NCBI GenBank assembly: GCA_032164295.1
Contig: JAJHTX010000004.1
Location: forward strand, 434,001 to 498,000
From: Inonotus obliquus
Lineage: Eukaryota; Basidiomycota; Agaricomycetes; Hymenochaetales; Hymenochaetaceae
Reading direction: 5' to 3'
DNA: 64,000 nt
In this document: piece after piece, positions 19,431-31,654 of the stretch
Layout: every line of letters starts with the position of its first letter
Position numbering within the stretch: position 1 is the stretch's first letter
Position numbers and translations under genes: made by a program
Notes under the pieces: generated by a model
What the model was told of the DNA's origin: nothing
Seen by the model: the letters and a program-made list of their open reading frames with translations, nothing else
Databases searched by the model: none

Positions 19431-21527
19431 CTTGAGCCTCTTACAAGCTGTGAATAGGAATTTTTTTGATTTACTTGCCTTGAGGCTCGTATTATAGAAC
19501 TACTCATTTACCACAAGTACATATTCCACTCATTCAACTCAATTGTACATATTTTGGAGGCGCCCATCAATGCATGGATTTAGCAACAAGAATCAGATTC
19601 TTGGCATTAGAAATGCATGTATTATGACTGGTGCACTGCTGAGGGAGGGAGTTCTGCAAGAGACCATGTCATTATGTTGCCCAGTCACAAAGGGCTCACT
19701 GATATGCTACAATAAACTTGGATATTGGCAGCCTCAGAGATGGTACAGATTAAGCCACATTAATTGGACTCTTACTGCAGTCTTCAGTGAGTGACGACTT
19801 TTGTATTGCCCGAAGAAGGAGGTGAGATACTGACTTGACGAGGTTGAATTTTTTGTTCTGCCATATACATACCACATTCTTGAGACATTGTTACATTGTC
19901 AGAGGCACATTTTCGAGTACTTTTTTTATGTGGCTATATCAGATTTTTACATGCCATATCCAGTGAGCTACAATTTTTGCATTGCCCAAAGGAGGAGGTG
20001 AGGTACCGACTTGACGAGGTTGACTTTTTTGTTCCACCACGTACATACCACATTCCTAAGACATTTTTATATTGTTGGAAGCATATTTTTGAGTACTGTT
20101 TTTACATGGTTGAATCATATATATACGTGTAGTGGTTGTCAAACAATAGGTCGATTAGTGCCTTTTTTCACCATTGAGGCGGAATGCATGTCAAAAAGAA
20201 CACATGATTGTCATAAGTCTCAGGTTTTTTAACTTTAGCTGTATTATGAAATTCCCTGTATATTTGTTCTAGACTTGTGTAGGTTTGACTATTATTCTAG
20301 TTACTTTATAACTACAAAATTATAATGATATTTATACTATAAATCAAACAAAAGGTTTTCTTTCTGTCTATATGCAGACTATTACTATTGTTCTTCCTTA
20401 TAGCAAACAAAAAACATTATACTATGCTTACAATTAAATGTATGACTTGTACTTTACTTATAATCCAATTAAAATCACGATAGATCCTGTATATGCTGAC
20501 TAAGATGCTTGGATGTAATTATATAATATATAATTGTATAGATTTATTTTGAGATTTTTGTAATATAGCACTGTCAGCCACCAGTCTATCTTATTCAGTT
20601 TCTTGTTACACCACCCTGTACTAATTATTTTCTTGCTATACCAACCTGTATTGACATTCTTCCTATTGTACTGACCCTTTGTTTTTTTTACATTTCTCCA
20701 CATTTCAACCCATTTGTTTCTGTACCAACCTATACTACATTTTTCCCACGGTACTAACCCATTTGTTTCACACCGAATTCTCATCCTCTTTGCTTCTAGC
20801 CAGTCCAGTACCACCTCCTCTTCATAGAAAACAAGTACTGTAAACATACTGGTTAAATACCAGCATGTATTAGCCCTCCTCCGCTTGAACCATACACTCT
20901 TCATCTTGGTATTTTGGTACTGGATGCAACCTTGCAATTTTCAGCATGTAATAAATTCATATTTAAAATAGAATAAAAACCAGAACACATAGAAGTTGTG
21001 ATCTGTGGCAGAGCAGGGATCATCTGGGCTGGGTTAATTAGTACTGGGTTGGGTTGGGAAGATCCACTCGGTTTGGCAGAGGTTTCAATATCCTTTTGCA
21101 GTAGTTTTTCCTCCTCCCTTTTCCCTGTGATTACACCGCTTGAAATCCCGGTTCGTTTCCTCTAGTGCAAATGCAAATGCAACAGCTTGCAAGCCAGTCC
21201 CACTTGCTGTATACTTCAAATATTCTATAACTGAGCCTGCTTTTCGGGCCAAGCTCGCAGAACTAGGCACCAGAAACGAGAATTAAACAGACCCATATCG
21301 GTGTCGGTTGAACGAGCAAGGATGTATGCAACTCATACCTTCGGCTGGAGTTTTTTTTTTGCAAATTAGTCTGTAATGTGGGAGCGGAGCTGCATGGACC
21401 GAAAGATCAATAATGAAATACTTCTGATTACACGGATAATATGCACAGAGCCCGTACCAATACCAACACAGTCTAATTTCGTACTGGACGGGGGACAGTA
21501 GGATAACATACGGCAAAATCACACGCA
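19431..21527. other. AT-rich non-coding region with direct repeats
   Basis: No supported gene in 2.1 kb. Two direct repeats of ~157 bp with a period near 178 bp occupy 19787-20122 (shared cttgacgaggttga, cataccacattc, gagtactgttttt-like text). From ~20570 to 20790 a degenerate ~30-bp motif built on taccaacctgta is repeated. That explains a chance 145-aa minus-strand frame with GWY...GWC repeats. Confidence 0.55.
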
Positions 21528-22259
21528 TCACAGTAAAACTTCCCTAACGCCATCCTTGTCGACTATCTTGACCTTGTAGTTGTGATTTCCAACGATCAAA
21601 CGTTTCGCAACCTCATCAATACATCGTTTGAGCGTTGCAAGTCCCTCTTCTAAGCTGGCGTTTGGATCGTGGTATCTATACTTAATCGTGAGATATTCGA
21701 CTCTCGTCCTCGGAATAGTTCGCTAACGCACCTGTCAAGCAAGCCCAATGCGAAATAGCTGCCGTACCCATGAGCTGCGAAAGGAACCTCCGCGAGTGTA
21801 CCGAAGTAATCGATCCAGTACAGCTTTGGAGTGCCGCCGAGTTCTTCCTTACCCTCTTCGATGGCTGCTGCACTGGTGTCAAAGCCGCCAAAGAGCAGGT
21901 TTACAAAGTAGGGGGATCGAGAGCGTATCGAATCTGCAAGAGCACGACGAATCCATGATGCAGCAGAGGATGGGCGTAACTCGTGGTGGTATCGGATCTG
22001 ATGTAGACGAAGGTTCCGTTCAATGTACTCAGCAAAGTACACGGCATCACCTGAGATTGTCGTATTGTAAATCATTTTTTTTGTCACTTGTGGACTCGAT
22101 GTGCTCACCAGCCTCGCCAGAATACGCCATAACTAGGTGGGGACCAACAGTCTTCGTCTTGTCTTCATCCGACTTCATCTTTACAATCGAACGCGCCGCA
22201 GTAGTGTCCGCCGCAACAAGAACATATCCGCGGCCTATAAGAGCGAAGGTGCATTCCAT
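21528..22259 (-). CDS. PRE1: 20S proteasome subunit beta4 (Pre1/PSMB2)
   Basis: Three exons, 22259-22109, 22050-21732 and 21675-21528, joined by 58- and 56-bp GT-AG introns, give 205 aa, the normal length. It starts MECTFALIGRGYVLVAADTT, close to the beta4 form, and lacks the N-terminal catalytic Thr, as expected for this inactive beta subunit. Later landmarks are GEAGDAVYFAEYIERNL, RSRSPYFVNLLFGGFD and AAHGYGSYFALGLLDR, ending ...VKIVDKDGVREVLL. It sits in the beta rings of the 20S core in nucleus and cytoplasm. CCT2 lies 209 bp upstream on the same strand, so each probably has its own promoter. Confidence 0.96.
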
Positions 22260-22467
22260 GCCTTTGTGATAGGGATAGATATGGGTACAAGTAAAGGCGA
22301 GTGCAGGTTGCGTATGCACACAGACGCGTCGTGACGCGCGTCGACTCTTGCCTTGTATAGCCCGCAGATCTGCATTCAGCTTACATAAGCAAATATATGA
22401 TCTACACAGTATGCCATTTGTGCCTTTTTGTTGTATATGTATGAATACATTGAGATGCGTTCTATAG

Positions 22468-24358
22468 CTAGTGAGCCTCACGCCTCCTCGGAGTAGCACG
22501 TAGGATTGTGTCCACCCTGCTCAAAAATTAGTGATGAAGAATAGAAAACAAATGATATTGTTGCTCGCACCTCAAAATCATCTCAGTTGCCTCACTTGCG
22601 CTGATGACGACCTGTCGTTTGAGCTTATAGCTTTCGGTGATACCGAGCTTGCGCATCGAAGCAATGGTCCCCTCACTCATGTCAAGCCCCGCATCCTGCT
22701 GTCCTTCGTAATGCGCCGCTCGCAGTCGACTGACAAGGTCGCTAGAGTCATAACCTGCATTGTCAGCGAGAATGGTCGGGATCTGGCGCAAAGCCCTCGC
22801 GAACGCTTCTACAGCAATTGCTTTCTTTCCTGCGACGCGTCTTGCGGCTGTTTCAACAGCACAGCTCATCAACATTTCAGCGGAGCCGCCGCCAAGAGTC
22901 ACACGAGTCTCTTTGACTGTCTGGCTTAGTACGGAGAGTGCGTCATGCAGCGAGCGTTCAGCTTCGTCAACCATCTGTGTTGTCGACCCACGCAAAACAA
23001 CGGTGCATGCTTGACCCGCAGCAACACCCGAGAATTTGACTAGCTGCGACAAAATGAGTTCCGCGTTCCGCACAGAGCAATTCACGGACCTTATCCTCGC
23101 CTATCATGATCTCCTCAATGAGCTCGCATCTCCCGAGCTTCACCTTGTCGGGTTGGTCAAAGGTGCTCGCAATTTCTCCTCCTGTAACTAATGAGAGTCG
23201 TTCCACACCTTCGAAGTCTGCGTGCTCGATGGTCAGAATACCATGCTCGGCAAGAAGAGACTCCGGGTAGTTATAGATTAATTGCCTGTTGATAAAGCAA
23301 TTTATCCCATGCGCGGCAATAGCTTTGACCTTATCCTTCATCTTTTCGCGTTCGGCCCGCTCCAGTTCGGCAAGCTTGCCTGTACTGTCAACTTTCACGC
23401 GTGCTCCAAAAACTTTGATTTTGTCCGTATCCATGGCTGAAGACGGAAGTTCAGTAAACGATTTCTTTTAGTCCAGCAAGAGACTGACAAGTGTTTGCGA
23501 TGAGAATTTTGGCATTTTCCAGACGTTTTGGGCAGTTGACTCCTATTTGCTTGTCGAGAATGAAACCTTCGTCGAGATACGAGTCCGTTAGCTTTCCGCC
23601 AACTTTTTTTATGACCTGGATGTGATCTAAATCTGTAGACCCCTACAATCCCCATCAAGAAGACTTCTTTCTGTCAATGTGGTAAGGCTACACACCTGTA
23701 AGCGGAGCACTGCGTCGACGGCAAGGTTTGCAAAATAGTCTTTGTCTTGCGACAAGACCTTGGAAGAAAGGGTCGTTCGAGCAATGTTGAAAAGATCCTC
23801 ACGGAAGGAAGCTGGATCAGACCTGCTCCATCTTATCAGGTAACTCCAATCACAGTGGCGGAGCAAATAGACTCACGAATGATCCACGGATGACTCTTCA
23901 AGAGCTTCCAAAGCAGCTGCGCTTGCTATCCTATAGCCCTCTACTATCGTTTGTGGGTGAATTTTTGCCATGACCAACTTTTCCGCCTCTCTGAGCAGCT
24001 CGCTAGCGAGTACGCACACGCTGGTCGTGCCATCACCGACTTCATCGTCCTGGACTTTTGAGATATTCACTAAGATTTTTGCAGCGGCATTGTCGAGCTG
24101 AATTGATTTGAGGATAGTTGCTCCGTCGTTGGTCACATTGATGTCGCCAGTTGATGCCGATTGCAGAATCTTGTTCATACCCTTTGGACCAAGGGTCGAC
24201 TTTACCAGGTCTCCAACAGCCAACGCACCAACGAACGATGAGAGACGGGCACTCTCCGCCCTTTCCTCTGTTGCCTGATTATATAAAGGTCAGAATTAAG
24301 AGCTAATAGTGGCGCGCAATATCGTGCTTACTTCCTCGCCAAAGATGTTCATGGACAT
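22468..24358 (-). CDS. CCT2: Chaperonin CCT/TRiC subunit beta
   Basis: Seven exons (24358-24332, 24274-23877, 23822-23696, 23642-23489, 23436-23090, 23043-22571, 22516-22468) with introns of 46-57 bp. All reading phases agree and give 524 aa, the usual CCT2 length. Group II chaperonin motifs are present: [28 protein letters not shown], the ATP-site [21 protein letters not shown] and [16 protein letters not shown]. The N-terminus [16 protein letters not shown] and the ending ...[15 protein letters not shown] fit the beta subunit rather than the other seven. It acts in the cytosolic hetero-16-mer that folds actin and tubulin. The gene is divergent from PMT2. Confidence 0.96.
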
Positions 24359-24919
24359 TGTGACTGAAGAATGTTGAAGACAAGTTTATTACGCAAGGAT
24401 GAATTGTAGACTGAGTCCTGATAAAGAAAGTCATACCCACGCTCGTCATAATATTTACATGATACTACTCTTCACGGTGCCTATCCAACCAAGGGTAGTA
24501 TAGTACTAGCAGCTGTTTCACAGGCAAATATAGGCAGGCGTGGATCAGCTTAGGATCCCGCTGAGACACGCTCGTGGGTGCGGTCAATACAATAGATGAG
24601 TAATTCCGAGCCTGCTTGCTGGACGCGTTGTTGACGATTGTTTACGCGTTGTAGTGAGCGTATTGTACCTTGAAATAATCATGGCAACATTCTTCCCCGG
24701 AACACAAGTACTATCACTAAGTAGTACGAGAGTATGCACAAGTTCATGCAAGACGGATGCTGTGCGCATACTTTGATCAGAGTAGGTGGGAGGATTACGT
24801 CAGCAACCACCTACGTGTAAGTCTACCTGCAGCTGCAGCAGCCTTCATCGTCTACCACCTGCGCTGCCGTCCGCACCTTCGCTATCTCTATTTAACGCTG
24901 CGCCACGCTCGCGCCGAAA
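24359..24919. promoter_or_regulatory. Divergent intergenic region CCT2 / PMT2
   Basis: 561 bp between the two start codons. On the PMT2 side a tatttaa lies at 24889-24895, 25 bp before the ATG, possibly a weak TATA. No other site was recognised. Confidence 0.45.
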
Positions 24920-27900
24920 ATGACGTCCGGAGCATTTCGCTCCCGTAGACCTCCCTCGCCACCACCCGTCCAGGCTCATATACATTCTCAGCGATTCCCT
25001 TATGACCCCAAAGAGCATATGGATGCAGATGAACGACGGGCAGCAGCGTCGAAAGGAGCTCCACCACGGCAGCGGAATCACTATCCTCCTGGAGGTCTCA
25101 AGCTTACAGCTGGTGAATGGAAGCTACTCGCTTTTATTATGGTCGTTGCCTCTGCTGTCCGGTTGTTCAGGCTGTCCAGGCCAAACAGTGTCGTGTGGGT
25201 TCCGCAATTTCTCTGTCAAGTCCTTTCTTATGCTTGGTTAGATTTGATGAGGTGCATTTCGGTAAATTTGCCTCAAAATACATCAAAACGCGCTACTACG
25301 TGGACGTTCACCCGCCATTAGCCAAGTTGCTCATCACGCTTGCCGCTTTCATATTTGGCTACAAAGGAGACTTTGATTTCAAGGATATAGGAAAAGCGTA
25401 TGAAAACAACGTACCTTATGTTGCGATGCGTATGGTTCCTGCCACTCTTGGCCTCTTTCTTGTTCCACTTACCTATTTGACCCTTCGCGCCCTCGATTGT
25501 CGCGCAACGACCGCTTTGCTTGGTGCCCTCTTTGTTACTTTTGAGAATGGTCTCATCACACAATCACGGCATATACTTCTTGATTCCCCGTTACTCTTCT
25601 TCACCGCGCTTACGACTTTCTTCTGGGTTGGCTTTTGCAATGAGGATAGGCACAAACCATTCACGAGCAAATGGTGGACGTGGCTCACACTATCCGGACT
25701 CAGCCTCGGCGCTGTCGTTAGCTGCAAATGGGTTGGACTCTTCACCATTGCCACCGTTGGATTCTCAACTATCCTCCAGCTTTGGCGCCTTCTTGGTGAC
25801 CTGCGTGTATCTCCCCGACTCTTTGCCAAACATTTCCTTGCCCGCGCGCTCTGCCTCATCGGCGTTCCGATCGCATTTTACATGGTCATGTTTGCTATTC
25901 ACTTCCACATCCTAAACACCTCCGGCGATGGTGACGGGTTTATGAGTTCCGCCTTTCAGCATACTCTAGCTGGACGGGGTATGCAGGATACTTTCGCAGA
26001 CATCGGCTATGGGTCCGAGGTGTCAATCCGCCATCTAAACACCCAGGGGGGATACCTGCACTCGCATGCGCACGACTTTCCTACCGGTAGCAAGCAGCAG
26101 CAGATCACACTTTACCCGCATCGGGATTCCAACAATCTCTGGCGCATCGAGAATACGACAGCCAGTGTGTTTGAAGAGGGTCAGGCGTGGCTAACTGCTC
26201 CTCTCAAGCATATCACCGCAGGTTCTATCATCAAGCTACAGCATATGTCAACAGGCAAGCGACTGCACTCACACGATGAACGCCCACCCATTTCCGAGGT
26301 TGATTTTCAAAACGAAGTCTCCGGTTATGGTTCATGGACTTTTCCAGGAGATGCGAATGACAACTGGGTAGTCGAGATTGAGCATGGCGCAAGTGAGGAT
26401 TCGGAGAGCTCAAAGCGTTTACGGACGTTGAGAACGGTGTTCAGGCTCAGACACCAGCTCCAGAGCTGTTACTTGTTCTCGCACAAAGTAAAATTACCTG
26501 ACTGGGGCTTTGAACAACAAGAAGTGACGTGTAATAAGAACGCGAAAAAGGCTAACAGTCTGTGGTACATTGAAACCGCAACTCATCAAAACTGTAAGCA
26601 AATGTTGATTTATTGAGTCCTTTACTTGAATACTGACACGATTTCTAGTGCCTCCTGACGCGGAGAAAGTCAATTACAAATTACCTGGATTCTTTGGCAA
26701 GTTCTTTGAACTTCAGAAAGTGATGTGGGTTACCAATGCCGGGTTGACGGACCGTCATACATACGATTCACGTCCGAGTTCATGGCCCAGACTTCGACGT
26801 GGTATTGTCAGTTGCTCCGTTGTTTCGGCTCCACTGCATTACTGATTGCTTGTGCAACGTGCAGAACTTCTGGGTAAAAGATCACAGACAGATATACCTC
26901 CTGGGAAATCCTACAGTTTGGTGGCTCAGCTCACTGTCTGTGCTTGTATACGCAGCGGCACGAGGTATTCTTATTCTCCGCCACCAGCGGGGTTTCCGTG
27001 ATTTTGAAAACAGTAAGAGTTTCTCCGGTCGTGACGCTCTGATGGCTACTGACTTCGCCACCCAGCACGCGTGGCAAAATACGATGGCATCTGCGGCTTC
27101 CTCTTCATCGGCTGGGCACTGCATTATTTCCCGTTTTACTTAATGTCCCGGCAGCTCTTCCTGCACCACTACTTCCCTGCACTGTGGTTCTCGGTCTTGC
27201 TCTGCTGCAGCGTGTTCGACCTTGTTACGTCATCCCTTCGCCCTCGCGTGCGGTTGTATATTGCCGGTGGTCTACTTCTTTTCGCAATATGGAGCTTCAG
27301 CTACTTCAGTCCCCTCGCATATGGTGGGCCTTGGACGCGCGGAGCATGTGAAAAAGCGCGCTGGTTAAAAACATGGGACTTCGCATGCAACGACTTTCCA
27401 GTGGACTATTCGGCCTACGAGGGCTTCGGAGTCGGCAACGCGGCCAATCCTATGACGAGCGCTGCGGTTCCTGCTAGCGTAGTTGGTGGTGAGGAAGCAG
27501 GGCGAGCGGCAGTTGTTGTAAAAGGGGACGCAGTGGGTAAAGCTCCTGCCCCTGCCAAAGATGCAGAGACAACATCAGGTCGGGGCGCGGTCCCACAGCC
27601 TGGGTATAATGCTTTTGAAGACGCGAATGAAGCGAAGGACATAAAAAGCCAAGAACAGATTGCGAAAGAACAGGTGCCTGGACCGGAGATCGACCGGGAG
27701 ATCAGCACTGTTATGGCTCCGTTGGACGACGTCTCAACAGTGGATGCAGATTCTTCTGAAGTGGCACCGTCTGCCGAGGAGCCTGTCTCAGCAACTGTGA
27801 AACCAAAGGGAGAACACGATGGTACTACCGACGAAGATGCGCAAGTGCAGCAAGGACCGTTGGAACACGATGCGCATGAGGCAGAACTGGCACGCAGCGA

Positions 27901-27922
27901 CCTTTTCGCAGACGGATCATAG
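24920..27922 (+). CDS. PMT2: Dolichyl-phosphate-mannose--protein O-mannosyltransferase, PMT2 branch
   Basis: Five exons (24920-25194, 25242-26593, 26649-26806, 26865-27012, 27066-27922), 929 aa. The catalytic loop reads FDEVHFGKFASKYI then DVHPPLAKLL. Multiple membrane helices flank a luminal MIR region (LHSHAHDFP, QQQITLYPHRDSNNLW, GDANDNWVVEIEHG, LPDWGFEQQEVTC). The C-terminal membrane part has IYLLGNPTVWW and LHYFPFYLMSRQLFLHHYFP. MIR spacing fits PMT2/POMT2 better than PMT4. It transfers mannose to Ser/Thr in the ER lumen. Unusual: ~200 residues after the last helix (ending ...WDFACNDFP) are low-complexity, rich in Ala, Glu, Asp and Pro. Confidence 0.93.
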
Positions 27923-28158
27923 ACCGTATCCCAACCCGCATAGAAATATGCGAGCGGCATCAATTCATGGCATGTATACTCCATTCACCTACAGTAGTAT
28001 GAGTATTTATCTTCTGGTCGAACTAATGGACTTGTCAATTATATACATATTTGCTTCGTTTCGTTTAATGACATGAGGCACAAGTATTGCGAGGGAGCTA
28101 ACAGGTCCGTGAAGCGACCGTGTGGTGTCTGCATCGTAATTATTAAGTTGCCACTGGT

Positions 28159-29257
28159 TCACACACAGTACCTTCAAAATAAAATAGGTCAGCGATACAG
28201 ACTCCCGATTGAACCGGGGTCAACGTACCTCCTCTCGCCAAAGTCACCCAGTCCTGGGATGATATACGCTTTATCGTCGAGTCCCTTATCGATCCACCCG
28301 GTAATGACGCGAAGCTTGGGATATTTAGTGCAAACGTTATGCAGGCCCTCTGGCGCGGATATCTTGACTATAGGTTAGTTTGTCTTACAGGTGCGAAACT
28401 CAGCGGCGCACAAGGTTTATGAAGATTATGCGAGACTCCGGAACGCCATGGCTAAGTAGCACCTCGACAGCTTTTATGGCAGAGCCACCCGTCGCTAGAA
28501 GAAGAAGACAGACATCAGTACGAAGTGGGACGAAACCCGGAAAAAGGGTGAACGATCACCTAGCATCGGATCGAGAAGGAGAACATAGCGGTTCGCGATG
28601 TCTTGAGGAAACTACTGCAGGTTGATAGCCTAGGGCAGCAACACAGTTGTTGTAACTAACTTTTGCATAAAATAGCTTCGCTTGAGCTGTTTCCTCGTCC
28701 TGATCATTGTACAAATAGAAAATGTTAGTTCGTCTCATTATGAGAATCATATGTGAAGGCTGAGCGGACCCGTTGGATCAGAATCTTTCCTATCCGCACA
28801 CTGCGACAAACCTCTCGCAAACCTGCCTCCATGGCCTACAAATGCTGAGTAAGTGGAGCGCGAAAGCATACAATGTATTATGCAGCGCACCTCACCGGCG
28901 CGTAATATAGAAACACCGCATATCTTGCCTTCAAATCCGACACCTTCGTACGTTGCTCCCTGCGAAGACCAGAGATATCAGTAAATATCCACAGCTACGC
29001 AGCAGAATAGAAAGCTGAACATTACCCACAGTCGGTGTTTCGACGGTTTTTGAGACTACTGGAAGATGGTTGAGACCCTCCTCGACGAGCAAGCGGATGA
29101 TTCTGTCGGAGTAGAACAAGAAATCTCCTCGGGATGTGTTCTTATCACGAATGATGGTATACAGAGCCTCAAGCTGCGCTGTATGCGGGAGCGTGAACAC
29201 GGAGGGAGGTATCGCGGCGGGTGCAGTCTGAGAGGTGGGGGAGGCTGTCGTGGCCAT
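28159..29257 (-). CDS. FUR1: Uracil phosphoribosyltransferase
   Basis: Eight small exons (29257-29030, 28959-28891, 28835-28770, 28699-28661, 28611-28560, 28494-28412, 28362-28229, 28171-28159) with introns of 48-70 bp and agreeing phases give 227 aa. Motifs: YTIIRDKNTSRGDFLFYSDR, LLVEEGLNHLP, ICGVSILRAGEAMEAGLR, ILIQRDEETAQAKLFYAK, the PRPP loop LLLDPMLATGGSA, and PGLGDFGERRYCV at the end. It makes UMP from uracil and PRPP in pyrimidine salvage in the cytosol. It is convergent with PMT2 and lies 99 bp from the stop of the F-box gene behind it. The last exon is only 13 nt. Confidence 0.95.
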
Positions 29258-29356
29258 TATTCAGAATGCGTTCGGGATGCACACGACCAAAGCGTTTAGA
29301 TGAGAGTGATAGCGATCGACATGATCGACGGAAGTATGTTAACACGTAATATTACA

Positions 29357-31033
29357 TCAATTATAGTATCGAATCACAACAGAATTATAATCCTTCGTAG
29401 CAAAGACCACTGCTCCGCTGTAAAATTCGGTGCAAAGGGTTTCAGATTCGTATTCATTCATCTCCAAGTCCAGTGGCCTGAATTTTACACTTCCGTCTTG
29501 ACAAAGCGTCGCAAGACCAATTCTGTCTTCACTTTCGGTGAAATCACTGCTGCTATGCAGAAGAGCTAGGCTCCGGCCAGAAAGCGTTGGTGGTGTCAAA
29601 ACAGTGTACGCTGCGAAAGTCCTCCCAGAAAGCTTCGGAGATTCTTCCTCATAGCAGTTCTCTGGTGCGTATATCGATAGGAGTGGCCAGACCGATGTAG
29701 CGGATCGCCTTTTCAGTTTGTTCAAAACAAATCGAGCAAATGGGGACCCTTTGGATATCCTGTCTTTGTATAGAAGTGTTATATATACCGCATTTCGTTC
29801 CTCCTCCGCTTTCCAGTGAAGTGCGTTTAATGATAACTCCGTTTTCCTGAGGCTAAAAGATTTTGGCTCAAGAAGCATAGCAGCGGATAAGACGTGAGCA
29901 CCGGTTAATTTCCAAGGCGGCTCATTTGTATTTTGTGCGTTTTTGAATACGTCGGGCAGAGAAAACACCACGAGTGATTTACTTCCGTCACCCACATTGC
30001 ACGAGCATATAATGAAGTCGCCTTCTACTTCGAGACATTCGACATTGATCTTAAGCCGATATAGACATAATGAGAGCGATGAAGCAGGTAAAATAGGAAC
30101 TGACTCACGTCTGTCACAGTGACGATTTTGTTATCCTCTCGAAAGAGAATGGTCAGTGTCCCGAAGAGTAATCCCCAGTGCTGCTGGTAGAAGATTATCA
30201 GGTTTCCCCTCAGCCTGACGATCGTCGGTGCTCCATAGCTTTTGTCCATAGGTCTCTGAGATTGAAGTTGTTCGATGGATGAATTGCTGGGCGAGAATCT
30301 TACTATACTCCAGTACCTATGTACCAGTATAAATCAAGTAAGAAGGTGCGGGACAAGTATAACAACGTACATATCACCCAGTTCTTCGCCCTGGAGACGT
30401 TCATCGAGAAGAAGCAGATGCAGATCTCCATTTTCCTGCATCTCCCAGTCAAATGTGGATAGTAACTTGGGTCTGTCCTCCGACGCGCCTTCAGGGAGAC
30501 TAGGGTATAGCCAGAGGCAGGAGCCGTCTCGTATCGACCAGCATTGCAAGTACCCTGCTGGCCAGTATATCAGAAGATAATCACCGCCAGGAAGAGGGAA
30601 TAGCTGAAGCCCAAATTCTATCGGTCCTCCCAATACCTCATCTGGGTTTGCATCCTTCAACGAAAGAACCACCTCCTGTAACACTCTAGGGGGATGCACA
30701 CTTTCACGCTCCATGATTCGTCGATGGGCGTTGATCGTGGCATTTCGGAGTTCCGTGGTTCCCAGCAATGCCGGACGGATATATTTCGGTAAATTGGGAG
30801 GCTCATATGCACCAAGATTCTGAACACACAATAGCCATATCGATCGGCTGTTGGCAAGCTCGTGGAGAAACCTACAGCACTAGGTAAGGGTAATTCAGAC
30901 TCGGTACACGATAAATGTTCATTGGCTGACCAACCTGTGCGAGGACCATTATCTCGCGCGGTCCGCACTCTGCCATAATCCGGCACCAAACGTCAGTGGG
31001 TACGCCAGATGCATCCAGAGTTGCCGTCCCCAT
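29357..31033 (-). CDS. F-box protein with beta-rich C-terminal domain
   Basis: Four exons (31033-30935, 30879-30371, 30316-30109, 30049-29357) with GT-AG introns of 54-59 bp give 502 aa. The N-terminal ~50 residues form an F-box: VPTDVWCRIMAECGPREI, then MVLAQCCRFLHELANSRSIW. The rest is not assigned. It has many short hydrophobic strands with Trp and Asp turns, like a beta-propeller, but I see no clear WD repeat signature. It would serve as the substrate receptor of an SCF ubiquitin ligase; the target cannot be inferred. The start is the ATG nearest the F-box. Short in-frame upstream sequence exists, so an extra 5' exon is possible. Confidence 0.8.
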
Positions 31034-31654
31034 GTTCCCGCAGATATAGTATGGCGCCCAAAGATTTGAAAGGCATTCTGGACCCCATGGAACAGGAGGG
31101 ATTATGAGTGCCCTGTTGTATGCCTGCAAGCGACAGATTGCACTTCATACCAGTCCTGCCTGCAATGTGCCATGCAAACATCTTCCGCTGGGGTGCCTAC
31201 CGCTGTCAAGGTGAAAGTAGTAGTATGATAGCTTGTAGAGAGTTATTGTCACCCAGACCAACGAGACGCAACGAAGAGGGCGTCTCGGCACGTCCGTCGA
31301 GAAATGCATTGCCAGCGCGAGGGAAAGTTAGGCAGAAGTACGCACATACATAGAACACTTTAGAGTGGGTAGGCCTAGGAGGTCCTAAGATTTGCTGTCT
31401 TTATCGGATTTCATGGGCCCCGTTCTTGGGAGCAGAGGGTCGTAGCAATTGGCGGACAAAAGTCTGAAGCTGAATGTGAGGAGGTCCCGAAATGATCGCA
31501 TTGCATAATGCATAATAATACTTATGTAATATCGGACGAGGCCGGGGTTGGAAATACGCTTAAAGCCCGCTCAGGAAAACCCGAAGAGCAAGCTCGTCTT
31601 GGTTCGTCACCGTTCTCGTCCTTGCTCGACATCTTTCTTGTTCTGAATCTCATA
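31034..31654. promoter_or_regulatory. Divergent intergenic region F-box gene / MDH1
   Basis: 621 bp between divergent start codons; no gene seen. It probably holds both promoters. No defined element recognised. Confidence 0.4.

Noticed and set aside
20500..20937. 145-aa frame with GWY/GWC repeats
   Set aside because: Explained by a degenerate short tandem DNA motif in AT-rich sequence; no start context or homology.
28190..28230. tRNA T-arm-like text (gattgaaccggggtc)
   Set aside because: No matching acceptor or anticodon arms; the stretch is an intron of FUR1.
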